Assembly: GCA_025454915.1 (NCBI GenBank)
Contig: JALONN010000005.1
Location: 62,001 to 126,000, forward strand
DNA length: 64,000 nucleotides
Source of the DNA: Raineya sp.
GTDB lineage: Bacteria > Bacteroidota > Bacteroidia > Cytophagales > Thermonemataceae
Direction: 5' to 3'
Below are positions 51,206 through 58,870 of this stretch, in pieces (the stretch's first letter is position 1; the number at the start of each line of letters is the position of its first letter). Under the pieces are notes generated by a model. That model searched no databases. It was not told where the DNA came from and saw only the letters and a list, made by a program, of their open reading frames with translations. Both the position numbers and the translations under genes were made by a program.

Positions 51206-52450
51206 ATGAATCGTTCTTATACGTTCCCGCTTATTATTATTGGCATTTTCTTTTTTATTTTTGGCTTTGTTACATGGCTGAATGGTATTTTAATCCCTTA
51301 TCTAAAAATAGCCTGTGAACTCAAAACAGATGTACAAGCCTATTTGGTGACTTTTGCCTTTTATATTTCATATTTTGTCATGTCTTTGCCTTCAGCTTGG
51401 GTTCTCAATAAAATTGGTTTTAAAAACGGAATGTCTTTGGGGCTTGTCGTCATGGCGTTGGGGGCTATTATTTTCATACCTGCTGCCAATACTCGTACCT
51501 TCGAGCTTTTTTTGTTGGGGCTATTTGTTCAGGGGACAGGTTTAGCAATTCTTCAAACAGCAGCCAATCCGTATGTAGCTGTTTTAGGAAATCCAGAAAG
51601 TGCTGCCCAACGCATCAGTATCATGGGAATTGCCAACAAAGTAGCTGGAATGATTAGTCCTATTGTACTTGGAAGCATTATTTTATCAGATGCCGGAGAT
51701 ATAGAATCAACACTTAAAACATTAGAGGGAAATAGTAGAATAGATTATCTAAGCACTTTGTCTTCTAAAGTGATAATTCCTTATGCTATTATGGCATTTA
51801 TGCTTGTGTTATTAGCCCTCATGCTCAGATTTGCCAAACTACCTCAGATAGAGGAATCTAAAACAGATACAACAGACGAAAAAACACCACACACCAGCGT
51901 TTTAGCATATCCACAGCTTGTTTTAGGGGTAATTGCTTTGTTTTTGTATGTAGGAGTGGAGGTAATGGCTGGAGACACCATTGCTGGTTATGGTAAGTTT
52001 TGGGGCTTTACAGATGTAAAGTATTTTACCTCTTACACACTTGCAGGTATGCTTGTAGGTTATGTGATAGCTATTTTTACAATTCCTAAATATATTTCTC
52101 AACAAAAAACCTTGACTATCAGTGCTATACTGGGTGTATTGTTTAGTCTGGTGGCTGTTTTCACAGAAAAAGAAACTTCTATCATGGCAATTGCACTACT
52201 TGGGCTTGCAAACTCTGTGATGTGGCCTGCTATTTTTCCGCTTGCCATTGCCGATTTGGGTAAATTTACCAAGACTGGCTCTGCCATGCTGATTATGGCA
52301 ATTGCAGGAGGGGCTGTTTTACCTCTTTTATATGGAGCTTTGGCAGATAATAAAAGTATTGGTCTGCAAAATGCCTACTGGCTTCTTGTACCAGCATACT
52401 TATTTATCGCTTATTACGGCTACAAGGGTTATCAGAAAAGGAAATGGTAG
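51206..52450 (+). CDS. Sugar MFS transporter (FucP/GluP type)
   Basis: 414 residues with 12 helices. FucP-family marks: IGIFFFIFGFVTWLNGILIPYLK at the N-terminus (FGxxTxLNxxLIPxLK), the CELKTDVQAYLVTFAFYISYFV region, and QTAANPYVAVLG. It is a proton or sodium symporter for glucose, galactose, fucose or similar. No sugar-metabolism gene is adjacent, so the substrate is open. Confidence 0.9.
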   Translation: MNRSYTFPLIIIGIFFFIFGFVTWLNGILIPYLKIACELKTDVQAYLVTFAFYISYFVMSLPSAWVLNKIGFKNGMSLGLVVMALGAIIFIPAANTRTFELFLLGLFVQGTGLAILQTAANPYVAVLGNPESAAQRISIMGIANKVAGMISPIVLGSIILSDAGDIESTLKTLEGNSRIDYLSTLSSKVIIPYAIMAFMLVLLALMLRFAKLPQIEESKTDTTDEKTPHTSVLAYPQLVLGVIALFLYVGVEVMAGDTIAGYGKFWGFTDVKYFTSYTLAGMLVGYVIAIFTIPKYISQQKTLTISAILGVLFSLVAVFTEKETSIMAIALLGLANSVMWPAIFPLAIADLGKFTKTGSAMLIMAIAGGAVLPLLYGALADNKSIGLQNAYWLLVPAYLFIAYYGYKGYQKRKW

Positions 52451-52487
52451 TTTTTTAGATGAGAGAAGTGAGATTTTAGAGAAAAAT

Positions 52488-52608
52488 GTCATTACGAGCC
52501 ATGAAATGGCGAAGTAATCTTGAAGGGTTTGGTGTAGTCAATCTTAAAAACGTCACAAATCACTTTTTTACACTCCGAACATAGTGAGGAGTCTAAAACT
52601 CTGAATGC
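52488..52608. repeat. ~120-bp dispersed repeat, first copy upstream of island C
   Basis: Begins GTCATTACGAGCC and ends near CTAAAACTCTGAATGC. It is largely repeated in the same orientation at 52765-52856 and, in reverse, at 31687-31807. It sits immediately after the sugar transporter gene. Confidence 0.88.
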
Positions 52609-52662
52609 TACAAATTTTGAAATTTAAAAGAATAGCAATACTGTTGTCTTATGCCACTTGCT

Positions 52663-52761
52663 GTTCGTGATTTGTAATCACGAACTAATATCACAGGTTT
52701 TTCAAACCATAAAATAGATTAAAAATCTGATGATAAAGATTCGGAATTATAAATTCCGAAT
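52663..52761. repeat. Two hairpin repeats between the dispersed repeats
   Basis: GTTCGTGATT-TGT-AATCACGAAC (52663-52685) and ATTCGGAATT-ATA-AATTCCGAAT (52739-52761). The second shares its flank TGATAAAGATTCG and end CGAATAG with the hairpin at 6459-6514 downstream of the KAP gene, although the stem sequence differs. Confidence 0.75.
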
Positions 52762-52764
52762 AGC

Positions 52765-52856
52765 TAATCTTGAAGGGTTTGGTGTAGTCAATCTTAAAAA
52801 CGTCACATACCACTTTTTTACACTCCGAACACAGTGAGGAGTCTAAAACTCTGAAT
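52765..52856. repeat. Second, shorter copy of the dispersed repeat at island C
   Basis: TAATCTTGAAGGGTTTGG to CTAAAACTCTGAAT, almost identical to 52515-52606, offset 250 bp. It ends 21 bp before the 182-bp element. Confidence 0.9.
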
Positions 52857-52877
52857 CTTTAATAACAGTATTACTTT

Positions 52878-53059
52878 TATTTTTGTAAAATTATACGAAA
52901 ACACCTGAAATATTACACGATTTTTAGGTGTTTTTTGCTTTTAAATAACCCTTTATTTTCTTGTAAGCTGCTTTTGATTAAAAATCTTCATGTTTTTCTT
53001 ACACACCCTAAAAATCAGGGATTCCCTGATGCGTGTAAGTTTTTTATTGTTTAGATTGG
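52878..53059 (+). promoter_or_regulatory. Copy C of the 182-bp conserved island leader/promoter element
   Basis: TATTTTTG (52878-52885), 22 nt, AAATATTACAC (52908-52918), 80 nt, TTACAC (52999-53004), 9 nt, palindrome ATCAGGGATTCCCTGAT (53014-53030), GC, GTGTAAG then TTTTTT, and AGATTGG (53053-53059). The arms AAAACACCTGAAA and TTTTTAGGTGTTTT make a hairpin with the first TTACAC box in its loop. CTTACAC (52998-53004) and GTGTAAG (53033-53039) can extend the palindrome hairpin just before the T6 tract. Confidence 0.8.
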
Positions 53060-53094
53060 CATATTGATTTAAGGTTTTATAAATATAAAAAATT

Positions 53095-53541
53095 ATGAAT
53101 GATTTTTCTGCTCTTAAAGATTTGATAGAAACTCTTTCAAAGAACCATCAAAACCTATATATAGCATTGATGACTGTGATAGGACTAAATATTTTGTTAG
53201 AGGCTTTTAAACTTTTTGGAATGTACCAACTATCTAAAAAAGAGAAATCTAATAGAAAGCAATTAATTATAGATGAAAAAAGAATAATTATAGCTGGGGA
53301 TATTTATCGAAGTATTGATGCACTTTCATCAAAAAATAATATTACAGAACTTGATGATGCTATCAAAAAAATTAGACAAGACGCTCAAATGAATAGGCTT
53401 TATTTATCAAAAGATTTGTTTAAAATTATAACAGAGTGTTTAGATTATTTTACAACAGTTGTTGATAATTATCCAAGGAATAAAAGTGTGGATAAAGAAA
53501 AGCTATATAAAAATAGATATTATGAAACATTCAACAGGTAA
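53095..53541 (+). CDS. Small membrane-anchored protein, first gene of island C operon
   Basis: 148 residues with a single membrane helix near the N-terminus (~21-43, LYIALMTVIGLNILLEAFKLFG) followed by a basic, helical cytoplasmic part (KKEKSNRKQLIIDEKRIIIAGDIYRSI). The family is not recognised. The 3' end overlaps the HATPase gene by 20 bp. The arrangement suggests it tethers or senses for the downstream ATPase/STAS-like pair (inference). Confidence 0.6.
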   Translation: MNDFSALKDLIETLSKNHQNLYIALMTVIGLNILLEAFKLFGMYQLSKKEKSNRKQLIIDEKRIIIAGDIYRSIDALSSKNNITELDDAIKKIRQDAQMNRLYLSKDLFKIITECLDYFTTVVDNYPRNKSVDKEKLYKNRYYETFNR

Positions 53542-54499
53542 AGAAAATCTTAAGTATAAGGTATTTAATAGAGTTATCAATGCTCCTAAAAATCTTAATA
53601 TCAATTATATTAAAGATTTTATTAGTAATTGTTCTGTTATTTTTACTTTAAAAAATAAAAAAGAGTCAAATTTCTTTTTTGATTTTCATTCTGTTAATCA
53701 ATGCTCAATGCTTGGAGTGTTGGTAACTTATAAAATTCTTGATTTTGCCCGTAGAAATAAATGTTTTTTTGAGCCATATGCAGGTATGAGTGATTCATTT
53801 TTAAAGTCTTTAAAAAAATATAAGTTTGAAGACTTAATTAATGCAGTACTTGATGAGAGTGAAAAAGCTAAAGATATTTTTTCTAAATTAAAACCTTCAA
53901 TTACAGATGAATTTATTATAGCTCCACAACCTCTATTAAATAATGATAAATATACTTCAGATAAACTTAATCAAGAACTTATTCCTAAAATAGAGAATTA
54001 TTACTCCTTTAATAAAGATTTTTTATCAATCGCTCTTTGTTGTTTTAGTGAAATGTTTTCTAATTTTTGGCAACATGCTATTGATGAAAGTAATTCAATA
54101 ATAATGGCTTATGGAAATCGGAGTCAATTAGAAATAGCTTGTATAGATAATGGTGCTGGTATAGTTTCAACACTATTAAATAGCACAACTGAAAAAGACC
54201 CCTTAAAAATATTTATGTCTTCTTTAAAAAAAGGTATCACATCTAAAAAAGGCTCTAACCATATGGGGCATGGACTATGGATATTAGATGAGATTGTAAA
54301 AAAATCCAATGGTCGACTTCATTTGTATTCAGAAGGTTTTTACTATCATAGAGACTTTAAAGGAAATATTTCTTACGGAAAATGTGGTTACTGGCAAGGA
54401 ACAATTATTTATGTTTATATACCTATAGGAATACCCATAAAATTATCAGATATTAAACAGATTTCTAATAATAAATCTATTAAAATTAAATGGCAATGA
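53522..54499 (+). CDS. Histidine-kinase-like ATPase (GHKL) protein of island C
   Basis: 325 residues from ATG 53522; the frame is open to 53459, but that overlaps the upstream gene by 83 bp. A ~160-residue N-terminal part (FFFDFHSVNQCSMLGVLV) precedes a GHKL ATP-binding domain: N box CCFSEMFSNFWQHA, G1 CIDNGAGI, G2 MGHGLWILDEIV, and a closing GTIIYVYIPIG. No phospho-acceptor H box or receiver domain is seen, so it resembles anti-sigma-factor or MutL/regulatory GHKL ATPases rather than a sensor kinase. It overlaps the STAS-like gene by 10 bp. Confidence 0.82.
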   Translation: MKHSTGKENLKYKVFNRVINAPKNLNINYIKDFISNCSVIFTLKNKKESNFFFDFHSVNQCSMLGVLVTYKILDFARRNKCFFEPYAGMSDSFLKSLKKYKFEDLINAVLDESEKAKDIFSKLKPSITDEFIIAPQPLLNNDKYTSDKLNQELIPKIENYYSFNKDFLSIALCCFSEMFSNFWQHAIDESNSIIMAYGNRSQLEIACIDNGAGIVSTLLNSTTEKDPLKIFMSSLKKGITSKKGSNHMGHGLWILDEIVKKSNGRLHLYSEGFYYHRDFKGNISYGKCGYWQGTIIYVYIPIGIPIKLSDIKQISNNKSIKIKWQ

Positions 54500-54795
54500 A
54501 CAATTTAGAGTTAAAAGAATTTGGTACTATTATTAGTAGTGAGACTATTGGAAAAGACATATATGATTTGATAAAGAAAACTATTAATAATAATGAAGAA
54601 GTTATTATTGATATGACAGGTATTAAATCAATGGCAACTTTTTGTGCTAAACAAATTTTTGGTAAGCTTTATATAGAACTTGGGGCAGAAAAATTTTATA
54701 ATCTGATTTCTATAAAGAATGCAACTGATGATATAAAAACTATCATACAAATAGGTATAGAGAATGCTTTAGAAGAACATGAGGAAGCAAAGTAA
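54490..54795 (+). CDS. STAS-like (DUF4325-type) protein
   Basis: 101 residues. EVIIDMTGIKSMATFCAKQIFGKLYIELG is the STAS-like DUF4325 pattern (shown in part: IIDMTGIKSM). Translation can begin at 54490 or at the ATG at 54496, whose ATGA overlaps the GHKL stop. STAS-like proteins often pair with GHKL ATPases as in anti-sigma/anti-anti-sigma switches. Here that pairing is visible as the adjacent, coupled genes. The binding target is unknown. It is followed by a shared terminator. Confidence 0.82.
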   Translation: MAMNNLELKEFGTIISSETIGKDIYDLIKKTINNNEEVIIDMTGIKSMATFCAKQIFGKLYIELGAEKFYNLISIKNATDDIKTIIQIGIENALEEHEEAK

Positions 54796-54832
54796 ATCGT
54801 TTCTGCCGTTTCAAGTATTATAACATGACATA

Positions 54833-54872
54833 AAAAAGGAAAAAAGACACATAATAAAGTCTTTTTTCCTTT
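54833..54872. terminator. Bidirectional terminator between island C and the ABC exporter
   Basis: AAAAAGGAAAAAAGAC / GTCTTTTTTCCTTT, 10-nt loop, between convergent genes. Confidence 0.82.
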
Positions 54873-54894
54873 CTCTTTATTCTTTTCTCTAAAA

Positions 54895-56658
54895 TTAAAC
54901 CAATTCTTTATACTGCATTTGGTGGAGTTGGGCGTAATAACCGTTTTGTTTGAGAAGTTCCTCATGGTTACCTACTTCTTTGATTTCACCTTTATCCAAA
55001 ACAATAATTTTATGAGCATGCTGAATGGTAGAAAGCCTGTGAGCAATCACGATGGCAGTTCTGCCATTCATCAGTTTATTAATGGCATTTTGTATCATTT
55101 CTTCGGTTTCAGAATCTACAGAAGAGGTTGCTTCATCCAAAATAATGATTTCAGGTTCGTATACCATCGCCCTCACAAACGAAATAAGCTGGCGTTGCCC
55201 TACTGAAAGGGTAGCTCCACGTTCCATCACCTGATAGTCAAGCCCACCATTGAGGCGTTCAATAAAATCTTTAGCACCCACAAGTTCGGCTGCTTTCCAG
55301 ATGGCTTCATCGGAGATTTCATGGTTACCCAGCGTAATATTTTCTCTGATAGAGCCTGAAAATAAGAAAACATCTTGCAAAACAACACCGATATGCGAAC
55401 GAAGGGTATGCAAATCGTACTCTTTAATATCTTTTTTATCAATCAGGATTTTACCTTTGTTGATTTCATAAAAACGATTAATGAGATTAATAATCGAAGA
55501 TTTTCCAGCTCCAGTAGCACCGACAAACGCAATGGTTTCGCCTTTTTGGGCTTCAAAAGAAACATTTTTGAGTACATAATCTTCGTCGTTGTAGGCAAAC
55601 CAAACGTTTTCAAACTGGATATAACCTTCTAAACTTTCGGGTTTATACGAACCGTTCTCTACAACATCTTCTTGGTTATCCAATAAATTCAGGATACGTT
55701 CTGAGCTTACAATTGCCATCTGAAGGGTATTGAATCTATCTGCAATCATTCGGATAGGTCTGAAAAACAGCGAAATATACATCATAAAGGCAATCAGTAC
55801 ACCCAATGTAGTTTGTTCTTCGATTACTTCTTTTGCTCCATACCATACAATAAGTCCTGTACCTGCTGCACTAATAATCTCTGCCACAGGAAAATACACA
55901 GAATAATACAAAACGGATTTCAAATTAGACCTTCTGTGTTCTTTATTGATTTCATTAAATTTTTCTACTTCTCTTTTTTCTGCTCCAAATATCTGTACAA
56001 TATTCATCCCTGAAATATGCTCCTGTACAAAAGTATTGAGATTGGCTACGGCATTTCGTACTTCTGCAAAGGCTACTTTTACTTTTTCTTTAAAAATATA
56101 AGTAGTGATGAGTAAAAAGGGCAACATAGAAAGGCTTACAAGGGTAAGTTTCCAGTTGGTATAGAACATCATAAACAGAATGGCAATAATTTGAAGAATA
56201 TCAGCTACAATGGCTGCAATACCATCTCCAAATACAGTTGAAAGGGTTTCAATATCTGAAATGTTGCGTGTTACAAGCCTTCCGACAGGGGTTTTATCAT
56301 AAAATTTGAGCCTCAGACTCAACATTTTATCGTAGAGGCGTACCCTGATGTCTCGGACAATAGTTTGTCCTATCCAGCCCGACCAGAATGTATGAGCATA
56401 TTGCACTACCGACTGCAAAGCAAGCAAGGCAATCATCCAGAGAGTCAGGTTTAGTAACATACTTTCTTGCCCTTCATTCATATAGTTATCTACACTATAT
56501 TGCACCAAATAGGGGCGTATAGGACCTAATAAGGCTAAAAATAGGGTAAGAAATACAACGGAGTAAAAAGTAAATTTATAAGGTTTTGTGAAACTATAAA
56601 GCCTTTTAAGTATTTGGCTATCAATAATTCTACCTTTTTTTTTCTGTTCTGGTTCCAA
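54895..56658 (-). CDS. ABC exporter, fused permease and ATPase
   Basis: 587 residues. A six-helix exporter membrane domain (~1-330) is fused to one nucleotide-binding domain: Walker A GATGAGKSS, Q loop LQDVFLFSGSI, signature LSVGQRQ, Walker B IIILDEATSS, switch His in VIAHRLST. It works as a dimer to export lipids, peptides or drugs (MsbA-like; substrate unknown). Single-gene unit. Confidence 0.93.
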   Translation of the reverse strand: MEPEQKKKGRIIDSQILKRLYSFTKPYKFTFYSVVFLTLFLALLGPIRPYLVQYSVDNYMNEGQESMLLNLTLWMIALLALQSVVQYAHTFWSGWIGQTIVRDIRVRLYDKMLSLRLKFYDKTPVGRLVTRNISDIETLSTVFGDGIAAIVADILQIIAILFMMFYTNWKLTLVSLSMLPFLLITTYIFKEKVKVAFAEVRNAVANLNTFVQEHISGMNIVQIFGAEKREVEKFNEINKEHRRSNLKSVLYYSVYFPVAEIISAAGTGLIVWYGAKEVIEEQTTLGVLIAFMMYISLFFRPIRMIADRFNTLQMAIVSSERILNLLDNQEDVVENGSYKPESLEGYIQFENVWFAYNDEDYVLKNVSFEAQKGETIAFVGATGAGKSSIINLINRFYEINKGKILIDKKDIKEYDLHTLRSHIGVVLQDVFLFSGSIRENITLGNHEISDEAIWKAAELVGAKDFIERLNGGLDYQVMERGATLSVGQRQLISFVRAMVYEPEIIILDEATSSVDSETEEMIQNAINKLMNGRTAIVIAHRLSTIQHAHKIIVLDKGEIKEVGNHEELLKQNGYYAQLHQMQYKELV

Positions 56659-56894
56659 AATATTGTCTGAAAATTATAATCGTGAAAACTCTACCAAATT
56701 TAACGGAAAAACTCGTTGTGGAGATATGTATTTTTGGTCTTTTTTTAAAACTAAAAAAATAGGCTTTTGGTTCAAACTATTCAAAGTACAAACAAACTAT
56801 TAGTTAAGTACAATTTTTGTTTAATTTAAAATGTTAATAATCAATGTTTTGTAAATTAATGTAAAAATATCTTTTATGATAAGTGCAAATGCCT

Positions 56895-56902
56895 TAATTT
56901 TG
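56895..56902 (+). promoter_or_regulatory. -7 element of the 57-kb membrane gene
   Basis: TAATTTTG lies 26 bp before ATG 56929. Confidence 0.5.
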
Positions 56903-56928
56903 CAGGCTGTAACTAATATATTTTGACT

Positions 56929-58065
56929 ATGGAACAGGTTTGGAGCAACGTTTCGTTATGGGGCGTTCTAACAGTTCTGATTACAAGTTTTAGAGTTATT
57001 AAACAATTTTTAAAATTTGACTCAGGGATTAAAATAGCTCAATTCTGGCGTATTTTGCGTTATCAGGCTATTTACTTTATCCGATACGAATATAAAATCT
57101 GGCTTGTGCCTGCATTGTGCTTAGCAGTACTGATATGGATAGGTGGAAGCGTAAATGCAGGAGTTCTACCTGTTTTCTTTTGGGCAAATGTGGCATGGTG
57201 GATAGCGAATGTAGGTGTTTCTTATCTCCTGAAAACCAATCACATCCTTCTAAAACAACTCAAAAAAACACCTCTAAGTATTATTTCACTAGGCGGAAGT
57301 TTATTCTTAAATGCCTATCTGTTAGATAATCAGTTTTTTGCTATTCATGGGACAAAGCCTTTGCTTGCTATTTTAGCAAGTAGTGTTTTGGGAACAAGCT
57401 TTGTAATTGGTAGTTTTCGTTTATGGCAATACAATGGAAGTCTGCATCCTAAGAGTATAGAAAGTTCTTTTATCAGTAATGAAAGACTGGATGCATTGCT
57501 TATAACGCTGATATGCAGTATCTTATTAGCTCAAGTTTATGGCAATCATATTAATTTTTCGTTATTACCTTTAGTCTTATCAGCTTCATTCTTAATATTA
57601 TTTGGAATAGGGAAGGCTATTGCAAATGGACATTTCTGGAACAAATATCATAAATATGCTGAGGGTGGTATTTTGCTGATAAGTATAGGACTAACATTTG
57701 GGGTTTTATACTATTATTTGCCTGCTTCGTGGCTGAAAGGTGGTATGAGTTATCAGAGAAATGATTTGCTATATACAATTTTAGCAGGTTTATTAGTTAG
57801 CTTTTTTTCAGATAAGCTGATTGCTCTTTATCGTTACTTACAAAATACGTATACTTATTATTTTTTAGATAAACCAATTTTTCATAAAGTATCTACCTAT
57901 ATTGTAAGAGGTATCATTACAATATCTATTATTGCTGTCATTTCATGGGGCTTCTTATATGCATACAAGCATTTGGAACTCTATGGGCTTACACTTGTGC
58001 TCATCAGCATTCTTACAAACATTAACTCTAAAATCAGCTTTGATATTCCCGCAAGGTGGCAGTAA
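56929..58065 (+). CDS. Multi-pass membrane protein of unknown function
   Basis: 378 residues from ATG 56929 (the frame also opens at TTG 56923). About ten hydrophobic helices, no recognised domain; text such as LLVSFFSDKLIALYRYLQNTY and a basic cytoplasmic loop near the N-terminus (RVIKQFLKFDSGIKIAQFWR). It may be specific to this lineage. It ends 2 bp from the convergent barrel gene. Confidence 0.65.
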   Translation: MEQVWSNVSLWGVLTVLITSFRVIKQFLKFDSGIKIAQFWRILRYQAIYFIRYEYKIWLVPALCLAVLIWIGGSVNAGVLPVFFWANVAWWIANVGVSYLLKTNHILLKQLKKTPLSIISLGGSLFLNAYLLDNQFFAIHGTKPLLAILASSVLGTSFVIGSFRLWQYNGSLHPKSIESSFISNERLDALLITLICSILLAQVYGNHINFSLLPLVLSASFLILFGIGKAIANGHFWNKYHKYAEGGILLISIGLTFGVLYYYLPASWLKGGMSYQRNDLLYTILAGLLVSFFSDKLIALYRYLQNTYTYYFLDKPIFHKVSTYIVRGIITISIIAVISWGFLYAYKHLELYGLTLVLISILTNINSKISFDIPARWQ

Positions 58066-58066
58066 T

Positions 58067-58870
58067 TTATCTTCTGCCACCAAAGAAAAATGATACATAC
58101 ATGGCAGCAAAAGTGCCATAATTTTTCATTTTTTCTGGAACACTATTTACATTCATAATAGGCATTTTTTTTGCAAAAGTTTCAAAAGTAAAACCAGCTT
58201 CAATACCTGTGAGATTGGTTTTAAAAGCTCCTACTTCAAAAGAAAGACCTAGTTTGGCATTGAAACCAGGTACTACCTGCAACCCATCAAATCCTCCAAA
58301 AAATGAGCCTCTGCCAATGATACGCTCTTCTGTAAGAGGCACACCATACAAGCTCTGAAACTCTGCAGCATCTTCAAAATTGTAGCTATAAAAAGGAATA
58401 TCTTCTATCTGGTCTCCTACACCTGTTGCAGTAGATACATCATAACGAATCATGTAAGGCTTGAGAAAGCCTAAACTCAGACCTCCTGCAATAACAGCAT
58501 TTACCTGTACACCCTCTTGAGCTGCTTTTCTGAACAGAATACCATCTTTTCCAAATTGCAAACGCAAACTATGTAGATAGTTTTGTTTGGCTCTTACAAA
58601 CGATTGTGAATTGATGTAAGTAACTCCAGAAAATTTATACTCCTGAGGATGCCTAACACCCACAATTTCAATACCATAGGTAGTATTGACACGAGCATTG
58701 TCTGTAATTTTACCATACTTGAAACTAATACCTGAAGGGAAGCCTCCATTGGTGTTTAGGTTAATTCCAAAGGTATATTCTTTTGTAAAATCGTCTTCAA
58801 ATACACTTTGAGCATATATAGAAGGTAGAGATATAATAAAAAAGCAGAGAGCAAATAATTTATGAATCAT
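58067..58870 (-). CDS. Predicted outer-membrane barrel protein after the FAD enzyme
   Basis: 267 residues. Signal peptide MIHKLFALCFFIISLPSIYAQ, then alternating strands (YTFGINLNTNGGFPSGISFKYGK). The final strands FAAMYVSFFFGGRR end in a basic pair, unlike a normal barrel's terminal aromatic residue. It overlaps the preceding FAD enzyme gene by 11 bp, so it belongs to the hisD operon. The family is not recognised. Confidence 0.65.
   Translation of the reverse strand: MIHKLFALCFFIISLPSIYAQSVFEDDFTKEYTFGINLNTNGGFPSGISFKYGKITDNARVNTTYGIEIVGVRHPQEYKFSGVTYINSQSFVRAKQNYLHSLRLQFGKDGILFRKAAQEGVQVNAVIAGGLSLGFLKPYMIRYDVSTATGVGDQIEDIPFYSYNFEDAAEFQSLYGVPLTEERIIGRGSFFGGFDGLQVVPGFNAKLGLSFEVGAFKTNLTGIEAGFTFETFAKKMPIMNVNSVPEKMKNYGTFAAMYVSFFFGGRR

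Noticed and set aside
52488..52860. Insertion sequence at the repeat cluster
   Set aside because: No transposase frame, terminal inverted repeats or target duplications are visible.
52878..53059. Retron, CRISPR-associated or phage RNA interpretation of the 182-bp element
   Set aside because: No reverse transcriptase, Cas gene or direct-repeat array is nearby. The copies precede unrelated protein-coding genes.
54919..56013. Several plus-strand frames across the ABC exporter
   Set aside because: The minus-strand exporter has complete motifs over the same interval.
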